A stretch of 5,296 bases of DNA. Origin: Spirochaetales bacterium (GTDB taxonomy: Bacteria > Spirochaetota > Spirochaetia > SZUA-6 > DRHE01). The notes beneath the pieces were generated by a model. The model made no database searches, had not been told where the DNA came from, and saw only the letters and a list, made by a program, of their open reading frames with translations. This document shows, piece by piece, positions 1 through 5,231 of the stretch. The number at the start of each line of letters is the position of its first letter. Position 1 is the stretch's first letter. Position numbers and translations under genes: made by a program. The DNA lies in assembly GCA_016935715.1 (NCBI GenBank), contig JAFGQJ010000167.1, forward strand, positions 1-5,296, in the 5' to 3' direction.

Positions 1-153
1 AACATGCTGTTCGAGTACCGCAGAAAAGACTCCAAGGAAGAAATCATCCTGACCGACGGCCGTACCAAGGCCGAGGCGGATGAGAAGATGCGGGATATGA
101 TCAAGCGCAGCGGGGGGCTGATCAAGGATTGGTCCCTGGCCTGGTCTCATTAA
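1..153 (+). CDS. Unrecognised protein, C-terminal part or small ORF, 5' edge uncertain
   Basis: An open frame runs from the first base to a TAA stop at 151-153 and encodes about 50 residues. It is charged and hydrophilic, with many Lys, Glu, Asp and Arg and a C-terminal end reading IKDWSLAWSH. Third codon positions are strongly G/C, like the other genes here, which supports real coding. An ATG lies at 4-6, so this could be a complete 49-residue protein. It could equally be the tail of a longer gene, because no upstream sequence is available to look for a ribosome binding site. I recognise no family and assign no function. Its last 32 bases overlap the 3' end of the convergent nuclease gene on the other strand. 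Confidence 0.55.
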   Translation, partial: NMLFEYRRKDSKEEIILTDGRTKAEADEKMRDMIKRSGGLIKDWSLAWSH

Positions 154-898
154 TTTCCTCGTACGTCTCCACGGATCCCCAGAAACCTCTTCCCCGTTCC
201 CGGGCCTCACGTTCCAGATCCCGGAACTCTTCGAGAAACTGAAAGGGGAAGCGGGTGTAGGCGTGGGCGAAGCCTTCCCGCACCAGGACGGCGTTGAAAC
301 AGGAACCGTCGGCCAGGTAGAGGTAGGCGAGCAGCCGTTGGTAGCGGTCCCGCAACTGCCAGTCGAAAGCCAGGTACACCGGCTGATGCAGCAGGTTCCT
401 GCGGGTAAATGCACTGGCCTGCCGGCCGAAGCTCTCGACAAAATCTTCGGGGTGCACCGTTTCCGGCGTGTCCACACCGATGAATCGCAGCGATTCGTAG
501 CTCCTCATGTTTAGGGGCGGACGCGGTATAGAGACATACACCGTATCTCCGTCCACGTGCCTGACCACGACGGCCCGGGTCATCCGGTCCAGCTCCGCAG
601 CTTCGCAGCGCGTCACTCCGGCGACGTTCAAGCGGTACGGTTCAGCTGCTTCGGCGGGAGCGGCGATGCCCTCCGGTGGCGGGGGCGGATTGCAGTTTCC
701 GCAGGGTTCGTAGCCGATAGAGGCAGCGGTGGACAGCGGGATCGGGATCCGGGACCGCTCGAGGTGGCAGCAGTCCCCGCGATGGTACCTGCGGCCCGTT
801 TCGGTGATGTAGACGACAGGTTCCTCGGCGCAGGCCATTGCCGCGATCAGGAGGAGAAGTATTGCCGAAGCAGCGGATCTGATTGCTCCCTGTCCCAC
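122..898 (-). CDS. Secreted thermonuclease (SNase family) with N-terminal Cys-rich module
   Basis: A 258-residue protein predicted to cleave DNA or RNA phosphodiester bonds outside the cytoplasm, in a Ca-dependent way as known for staphylococcal nuclease. Residues 1-24 form a signal peptide (hydrophobic ILLLLIAAMA, likely cleavage after ACA). C23 is not in a good lipobox, so a lipoprotein is less likely. Residues 29-71 hold a small module with YHR, C43, SRIPI and GYEPCGNC (C66, C69), resembling the Ada-type metal-binding fold. A Pro-rich linker follows at 71-75. The SNase domain covers about 108-241 and keeps the catalytic set: D116/D118 (DGDT), R138, D143 and E146 (RFIGVDTPE), and R188 (DRYQRLLAYLYL). 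The start is GTG at 896-898. It is the only plausible one, because an in-frame TAG lies just upstream and the next Met (M21) is inside the signal peptide. The ribosome binding site is weak (ACGGGA). The gene is divergent from the zinc-ribbon gene. Likely roles are nucleic-acid scavenging or envelope DNA turnover; this is not shown here. Confidence 0.9.
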   Translation of the reverse strand: MGQGAIRSAASAILLLLIAAMACAEEPVVYITETGRRYHRGDCCHLERSRIPIPLSTAASIGYEPCGNCNPPPPPEGIAAPAEAAEPYRLNVAGVTRCEAAELDRMTRAVVVRHVDGDTVYVSIPRPPLNMRSYESLRFIGVDTPETVHPEDFVESFGRQASAFTRRNLLHQPVYLAFDWQLRDRYQRLLAYLYLADGSCFNAVLVREGFAHAYTRFPFQFLEEFRDLEREARERGRGFWGSVETYEEINETRPGTNP

Positions 899-916
899 AC
901 CGGTCCCGTCGTATCG

Positions 917-922
917 ATCATA
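917..922 (-). promoter_or_regulatory. Possible -10 box for the thermonuclease gene
   Basis: On the minus strand this reads TATGAT, five of six matches to the sigma-70 -10 consensus, and lies 18 bases before the GTG start. No convincing -35 box is found 16-18 bases further upstream, and there is no TG extension. The implied leader would be only about 12 bases long. This is a weak candidate. Confidence 0.25.
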
Positions 923-984
923 CTAACTGGAAATTTGCCGCCGTGTACAGGAGCGGCCGTGCTGCCACCGCCGTGACCTTGACC

Positions 985-1014
985 TTGACAGCGATTTGCA
1001 GCGGGTGGTACGTT
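985..1014 (+). promoter_or_regulatory. Candidate sigma-70 promoter for the zinc-ribbon gene
   Basis: A perfect TTGACA at 985-990 is followed, after 18 bases, by TACGTT at 1009-1014 (three of six matches, including the first TA and final T). Initiation would fall near 1021, giving a leader of about 40 bases with the ribosome binding site inside it. The -35 box ends a short near-repeat, TGACC-TTGACC-TTGACA (974-990), which could by itself produce the match. Confidence 0.4.
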
Positions 1015-1043
1015 CCTCCCCATAGACGGAATTCAAAAAACAT

Positions 1044-1056
1044 GGAGGGGTAGGAG
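1044..1056 (+). promoter_or_regulatory. Strong ribosome binding site of the zinc-ribbon gene
   Basis: Two purine-rich Shine-Dalgarno-like blocks stand in tandem: GGAGG at 1044-1048 and AGGAG at 1052-1056. The second lies five bases before the ATG at 1062 and fixes that start. The other complete genes in this window lack a comparably good site. Confidence 0.75.
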
Positions 1057-1061
1057 AGGAT

Positions 1062-1292
1062 ATGCCCATATTCGAGTACAGATGCTCTGCCTGCGGGGGG
1101 GATTTCGAAATGCTGGTGGGATCGGACACCGAGGTAAACTGCCCGGAATGCGGCAGCTCCCGGGTCGACAAAAAATTCAGCATTTTCGCCTCTCACATCG
1201 CTCACAGCGACGGCGCCGCTCCGGCCTGCCATACCGGTACGGGCGGCTGCGATCTGGGCAAATGCGGCTCGGGCCTGTGCGGGATCGAGTAG
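1062..1292 (+). CDS. FmdB-family zinc-ribbon protein
   Basis: A 76-residue cytoplasmic protein of the FmdB / putative regulatory zinc-ribbon family. It opens with the family's typical MPIFEYRCSACG. Two CxxC knuckles (C8/C11 and C27/C30, the second in CPECGS) would bind one zinc ion at residues 5-32. The SSRVDKKFS segment after the second knuckle is also usual for the family. The C-terminal third, after HIAHSDGAAPACHTG, is flexible and adds four more cysteines (C56, C63, C68, C73) among Gly residues, as seen in some family members. The biochemical role of the family is poorly known; the name comes from a gene near a methylotroph formamidase operon and does not prove a regulatory role. The gene appears monocistronic, between the divergent nuclease and the convergent transporter. 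Confidence 0.88.
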   Translation: MPIFEYRCSACGGDFEMLVGSDTEVNCPECGSSRVDKKFSIFASHIAHSDGAAPACHTGTGGCDLGKCGSGLCGIE

Positions 1293-1443
1293 CGGCGGGC
1301 GGGGCGGAGTGCGCCAGGGGGAGGTTGCTGTGAGCCCGGCTGATTTGCCTCCCTCCAGGGAACCTGCGGATGCATGCCCGTCAGGCCGCTGTGAGGCGTT
1401 TGGCTGGCGAGGGAACGGGGAGCAACCCGCTGGAATCCCGAGA
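1293..1443. other. GC-rich convergent spacer with an imperfect hairpin
   Basis: These 151 bases separate the ends of two convergent genes, and I see no coding sequence in them. An eight-pair imperfect stem can form between 1317-1324 and 1348-1355 (core GGGAGG/CCTCCC, one G-T pair) around a 23-base loop. It has no following T tract on either strand, so it is not a convincing intrinsic terminator. Transcription ends may be Rho-dependent or lie inside the genes. Confidence 0.3.
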
Positions 1444-2373
1444 CTAGTCGGCTCCGGATTCCCCTCTTTTTCGACCTTTCAGCCTGCGCAGCAGAAGCTC
1501 TCCGTACAGCATGACGGCCAGCCCGATGAGAATCATGGGAAAACCGACTGCCAGGTACGGAGAGGCGGTTTCGCCGGCGAACAGGAATCCGAGCAGCACG
1601 GCGATTCCCGGATTCACCAGGGCGTAGCTGACGATCCGGATCGATGGTTCATGCACAAGGAGATAGGCGTAGGCCATGATGGCCAGGGATCCGACGAAAC
1701 CCAGGTAGGCAAGCCCCAGCAATGACCGGAGACTCACGGAGGCGAAAACAGTGGCCGGCGTGTGTCCGGTCAGCAGGGCGATTGCGATCGAAACCAGGCC
1801 GGAGAAAAGCATCTGGATGCCGCTGTTGATCCGGCTGTCTGCGGGAAGGGGCAGCCGGTGAGCCAGGCTGGTGCCGAAGGACCACAGCAGCATGGCCGCC
1901 AGAACCATCACGGTGTGGGGGCCGAGACTGCCGCGAAGGGATCGGCCGTCGTATAGAAGGAACGCCACGCCGCAGAACCCGATCAGAATTCCGCCCAGTC
2001 GCATCCAGGTAATGGTTTTTCCGAAGAGGAATCTGTCGAAGGCGGCGACGGACAGCGGGACGATCGACATGACCAGGGCCACGATATAGCTGTCCACCCG
2101 CTGTTCGGCTATCGTTACCAGGCCGTTGGCGCCCAGGAGCAGCAGCGCGCCGAGGAGCATCGCGGAGAGAATCGCGGGAAGCGAGAGGCGGCGGCCTTTT
2201 CCCGAGGCAAATCCGATCGCCAGCAGAAGTATGCCTCCTGCGGTGAAACGCAGACCCACGATCGGATAGGGAGGAAAGCTTTCCAGCGCCATCTTGATGA
2301 AAAAGTAGGTGGAACCCCAGACGATATACACGGCCAGGTAAGCGACGACGGTTTTCAGGGTGTCTCTGCTCAT
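1444..2373 (-). CDS. EamA/DMT-superfamily transporter, YedA-like
   Basis: A 309-residue inner-membrane protein of the drug/metabolite transporter superfamily, probably an exporter of small metabolites or amino acids; the substrate cannot be read from sequence. Ten hydrophobic segments can be picked out, near residues 9-28, 36-56, 68-86, 95-113, 122-140, 152-170, 184-203, 215-236, 246-267 and 273-293. They form two EamA repeats. Family marks include YIVWGSTYFFIK in helix 1, GLRFTAGGILLLA in helix 2 and NPGIAVLLGFLFAGE near helix 9, the pattern seen in YedA-type members. A basic tail (RRLKGRKRG) suits a cytoplasmic C-terminus. The ATG at 2371-2373 is the first usable start after the upstream gene's stop, which lies in the same frame nine codons earlier. 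No clear Shine-Dalgarno sequence precedes it. The 27-base spacing suggests co-transcription with the ComFB-domain gene, without implying a shared function. Confidence 0.9.
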   Translation of the reverse strand: MSRDTLKTVVAYLAVYIVWGSTYFFIKMALESFPPYPIVGLRFTAGGILLLAIGFASGKGRRLSLPAILSAMLLGALLLLGANGLVTIAEQRVDSYIVALVMSIVPLSVAAFDRFLFGKTITWMRLGGILIGFCGVAFLLYDGRSLRGSLGPHTVMVLAAMLLWSFGTSLAHRLPLPADSRINSGIQMLFSGLVSIAIALLTGHTPATVFASVSLRSLLGLAYLGFVGSLAIMAYAYLLVHEPSIRIVSYALVNPGIAVLLGFLFAGETASPYLAVGFPMILIGLAVMLYGELLLRRLKGRKRGESGAD

Positions 2374-2400
2374 GCGGGAAATGATGCTTCGAATCGGGAT

Positions 2401-3105
2401 TCAGGACGGAACCAGATAGGTGTCATCCAGATTGAGAATCTGGTCGCTGCGGATGAACTGATAGGTGGTAAGCTCCCCGACGGTGTCGATCTTGCGTTCC
2501 AGCGATACCGGCTGGTAGTCCCGATGCTCGATCCTCAGGCCCAGGGTGAAAGTCTTGTTCTTCGAGCGGGAACGCACCGGCTTGGGAAGGAAACTGAAGA
2601 ACCCCCTGGTGCCGGCGTTGGTGCTGTACGGATTGAGCCAGCCCGGTTCCGCGGGTTCGGCCAGCCGCCCATCGATGGAGACACGGACCGAGGCCTCCAG
2701 CACCGGCTTCTTGGATTTTCGATCCAGGATTCTGCCGATCAGGTAGGGAAGATTGTGCCAGTATTTGTGCACATCGGGAAGCTCCTCTTCCCGTTTCCCC
2801 CCGGCGGCTTTCCCGGGCCTGGAACCCTTTCTGCGGCTCTTGACGATATCGATGGCTTTGTTTACCAGGATCAGGACCTCCACCAGGCCGGCCAGCCCGT
2901 CGTCATTGTCGGAGTCCACCCAGTGATCCGCTGCCAGGCGGGTGAAACCCCGCTCGCTCATGATGTAACGAGGCGGAAGACGGTTCAAGGTGTAGGCCGC
3001 CACGTCGTGCAGGAGCTCTTCATCGGTCTCGATATCAGGGCGATCCTTGATCACGATATCGGCGACATACAGGACCAGATCCTCTTGGTAGTTCTTCAGC
3101 TTCAT
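2401..3105 (-). CDS. ComFB-domain protein with C-terminal regulatory-like beta domain
   Basis: A 234-residue soluble protein with no signal peptide. Residues 1-90 match the ComFB family (late competence protein). They start LKNYQEDLV, continue with a helix and reach the hallmark LNRLPPRYIMSERG at 40-53, followed by a second helical stretch. The cysteines usual before the helix in Bacillus ComFB are absent (here DIETDEELLHDV). A Lys/Arg/Gly-rich linker lies at 91-107. Residues 120-206 look like a carboxypeptidase-regulatory-like beta-sandwich: GRILDRKSKKPVLEASVRVS, then GTRGFFSF, then RIEHRDYQPVSLERKI. ComFB proteins have been reported to bind cyclic di-nucleotides, so a second-messenger receptor role is possible, but it is inferred from family membership. 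The gene is divergent from the cyclase gene across 71 bases and probably heads an operon with the transporter. The ATG at 3103-3105 lacks a good Shine-Dalgarno site (a weak GGTGA stands 11 bases before it). Confidence 0.75.
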   Translation of the reverse strand: MKLKNYQEDLVLYVADIVIKDRPDIETDEELLHDVAAYTLNRLPPRYIMSERGFTRLAADHWVDSDNDDGLAGLVEVLILVNKAIDIVKSRRKGSRPGKAAGGKREEELPDVHKYWHNLPYLIGRILDRKSKKPVLEASVRVSIDGRLAEPAEPGWLNPYSTNAGTRGFFSFLPKPVRSRSKNKTFTLGLRIEHRDYQPVSLERKIDTVGELTTYQFIRSDQILNLDDTYLVPS

Positions 3106-3176
3106 GGATTTAGAGTATCACCATAATAGCCCAGGATTTTATCTCTGTTCAAGAATAAAGGTTCATTTATTTTTCG
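3106..3176. promoter_or_regulatory. AT-rich divergent intergenic region
   Basis: These 71 bases carry both gene starts (ComFB leftward, cyclase rightward) and are clearly richer in A+T than the rest of the window. Control elements for both genes must sit here or inside the coding ends. For the rightward gene I see only a weak CATAAT at 3122-3127 with no matching -35 box, and an AAAGG (3157-3161) too far from the ATG to act as a normal ribosome binding site. Confidence 0.6.
3123..3152 (-). promoter_or_regulatory. Candidate sigma-70 promoter for the ComFB-domain gene
   Basis: Read on the minus strand, TTGAAC (3152-3147, four of six) is followed after 18 bases by TATTAT (3128-3123, five of six). 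Initiation would fall near 3116, leaving a leader of only about 11 bases, so the message would be almost leaderless. An alternative -10, TAAAAT (3141-3136), would give a longer leader but has no good -35 box. Confidence 0.45.
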
Positions 3177-5207
3177 ATGGAAAAGAGATATAGTGGAAAG
3201 CGCGGAACGACCGGGAAGATGATTTTCTACGACAGAGAGAGCTTCGACAGCTACATCGAGGAGAAGCGCGGCGATCTGGGCACGGCGATCCACGTCCTGT
3301 GGGATTCACGCCAGGGCAACGAGAAGGCCTGGAAGGCGGATCCCTACTTCTACACGCGCCTCGGAGAGCTGGCGGACAAGGCCGGCCAGTCCATGTTCGC
3401 TCTCGATGTGCTCGGGGAGGGGCGGGAGCACCACCAGAAAGACCTGCGGCTGACCCAGCTGTTCTGCCTCTCCAAGATCAAGTGCGGTTATCTCAGCGAG
3501 GCTCGGGATCTGCTCGCCGACCTGGTGCGAAAGGGAAACGAGGACGAGGAGACCCTCGGCATTCTGGGGCGGGTGTACAAGGAGATGTGGTTGAACTCCA
3601 GCGGGGGCTCTCCGGACCATCCGTATCTGAGGAAATCACGGAATCTCTACCTCAAAGCCTTCATCAATACCCGCGGAAACTACTCCGGGATCAACGCAGC
3701 CTCATTGAGCCTGATCATGGGAGACACGGCAACCGCCCACAAGCTGGCGCGCAAGGTCATCCGCATATGCAGCGACAATCTGAAGATCGATGCGAACAAG
3801 AGGGACTACTGGATCATCGCGACACTGGGGGAGGCGTTCATCCTGCTGGGGAACAACGAGCAGGCCGGAAAGTACTACGGGCTGGCCCGCCGGATCGCGG
3901 GCAGGAACTACGCCAGCATCGCCAGCAGCCGTCGGCAGCTGAAACTGTTGAGCCGCTACACGGAGGTGGAGCAAAGCGTGCTCGAGATGCTGAAGATCCC
4001 GCCGGTGATCGCCTTCAGCGGGCACATGCTCGATGCTGCAACGCGCCGCAAGCCCCGTTTCCCCGCTGGATCGGTCGAGCCGGTCAGGAAGCAGATCGAT
4101 TCCGTCCTTGCCGGGCTGGATGCAGGCATCGGCTACTGCTCGGCGGCCTGCGGCTCGGACGTGCTCTTCCTGGAGTCCATGCAGGAACGGGGCGGGGAGA
4201 CGAACGTGATCCTGCCCTTCGACCGGGAGGATTTTTTCGAAACCAGCGTCAACTTCGCGGGACAGCAGTGGATCCGGCGTGCGGCCGGGACCCTGGAGCG
4301 CGCGTCGCGGGTGAACCAGGCAAACGCCGGGCGATACGGTGGAGATGACCTCCTGTTTGCCTATGCCAACACGATGATCATGGGCAAGGCGATCCTGCGC
4401 AGCAGGCTGCTGGAAACAGAGGCCCATCTGATCGCCGTATGGGACGGCAAACGCAACGGCGCCATGGGCGGGACCTCGGAGTTCATCGACATCTGGGAGT
4501 CCCTGGGAATGCCGATCACGGCGATCTCCAGCGCCGACGGCAGGATCTTTCTGTCCCGCGAAAGATCGGGCAAAGCGAAAGGCGCGGTTCCGTCCGGAGC
4601 TGCTCGAAAAATCCGAGCGCGGCGCCGACGCAAAGCGCTGCGGAAACGAAGCTCCCGGGTGGGAAGGGAGATCGTGGCGATCCTGTTCGCCGATCTGGTC
4701 GGTTTCAGCAGATTGAAGGAGGAGCAGTATCCCCACTACATCGAAGGATTTCTGGGAACGCTGGCCCGCAGGCTCGAAAACTCCTCCTTCGTTCCGATCT
4801 ACAAAAACATCTGGGGGGATGCGATCTGTTTCGTTTTCGAGGATCTGATCCCGGCGGCGGAGTACGCCATGGAGCTGCGGGACATGGTCCGCGAAACTGA
4901 CTGGCGGAGGCTGGGTCTGCCCGGGGATCTGAACATCCGCATCGGACTGCACGTGGGGCCAGTCTACTACGCGCAGGAACCGGTTCTCCGGCGGTTGAAC
5001 TTCTTCGGCTCCCACGTGAACCAGGCCGCCCGCATCGAACCGATCACCAGCGCCGGAAACGTGTACGCAAGCGAGCAGTTCGCGGCCTTTCTGCTTGCCA
5101 ATCGGGACAATCAGCTGGAGTGCAAGTATGTGGGAGAAATCAAGCTTCCCAAGGAGTTCGGCAGTTACCCGATCTACCATATCAAGAGGAAAACCGAGAT
5201 AGAATGA
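3177..5207 (+). CDS. TPR-S / SLOG-like / class III nucleotide cyclase fusion protein
   Basis: A 676-residue protein with no signal peptide or membrane segment. Residues about 30-270 are helical TPR-like repeats matching the TPR-S or TRAFs-binding domain (DUF4071), with ETLGILGRVYKEMW (125-138), NYSGINAASL (168-177) and DYWIIATLGEAFILLGN (210-226). Residues about 276-450 look like a SLOG/DprA-type Rossmann domain: AFSGHMLD (279-286), YCSAACGSDVLFLE (320-333), NVILPFDREDF (343-353) and GGTSEFIDIW (431-440). A very basic linker (476-497) leads to a class III cyclase domain (498-671). The cyclase has metal ligands D506 (LFADLVGF) and D548 (WGDA), and the transition-state pair N615 and R619 (HVNQAARIEP). 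It should convert an NTP to a cyclic NMP, with the first two domains acting as sensors. The positions that select the base appear to be N544 and N608, so the product is uncertain. M1 is the first Met after an in-frame TAA. M15 (ATG at 3219) is an alternative, and neither has a good ribosome binding site. Confidence 0.85.
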   Translation: MEKRYSGKRGTTGKMIFYDRESFDSYIEEKRGDLGTAIHVLWDSRQGNEKAWKADPYFYTRLGELADKAGQSMFALDVLGEGREHHQKDLRLTQLFCLSKIKCGYLSEARDLLADLVRKGNEDEETLGILGRVYKEMWLNSSGGSPDHPYLRKSRNLYLKAFINTRGNYSGINAASLSLIMGDTATAHKLARKVIRICSDNLKIDANKRDYWIIATLGEAFILLGNNEQAGKYYGLARRIAGRNYASIASSRRQLKLLSRYTEVEQSVLEMLKIPPVIAFSGHMLDAATRRKPRFPAGSVEPVRKQIDSVLAGLDAGIGYCSAACGSDVLFLESMQERGGETNVILPFDREDFFETSVNFAGQQWIRRAAGTLERASRVNQANAGRYGGDDLLFAYANTMIMGKAILRSRLLETEAHLIAVWDGKRNGAMGGTSEFIDIWESLGMPITAISSADGRIFLSRERSGKAKGAVPSGAARKIRARRRRKALRKRSSRVGREIVAILFADLVGFSRLKEEQYPHYIEGFLGTLARRLENSSFVPIYKNIWGDAICFVFEDLIPAAEYAMELRDMVRETDWRRLGLPGDLNIRIGLHVGPVYYAQEPVLRRLNFFGSHVNQAARIEPITSAGNVYASEQFAAFLLANRDNQLECKYVGEIKLPKEFGSYPIYHIKRKTEIE

Positions 5208-5216
5208 TCGGTCATC

Positions 5217-5221
5217 AGGAG
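5217..5221 (+). promoter_or_regulatory. Ribosome binding site of the 3'-edge gene
   Basis: AGGAG stands ten bases before the ATG at 5232, inside the 24-base spacer after the cyclase stop. It supports a true start there and translation from a message shared with the cyclase. No promoter or terminator is visible in the spacer. Confidence 0.65.
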
Positions 5222-5231
5222 AGCAATCACC

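Noticed and set aside
974..990. Short tandem TGACCT-like repeat as an operator
   Set aside because: Only two and a half copies of a six-base unit, with no second cluster on the other side of the promoter. It is recorded only as context of the -35 box.
1409..1440. Bases resembling part of a cobalamin riboswitch core (GGGAACGGGGAGCAACCCGC)
   Set aside because: No gene is read in that direction downstream (the next gene is on the other strand), and the other conserved boxes and stems are not found.
3102..3293. A 63-codon minus-strand frame whose TGA overlaps the ComFB ATG (ATGA), as in translational coupling
   Set aside because: It lies mostly antisense to the 5' end of the cyclase gene, matches no family I know, and a better promoter for the ComFB gene sits inside it. 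Chance overlap is more likely.
3702..5180. Long 492-codon minus-strand open frame opposite the cyclase gene
   Set aside because: High G+C gives long antisense frames. The plus-strand product has clear TPR, SLOG-like and cyclase motifs, whereas this frame has none and is rich in residues typical of a shadow frame.
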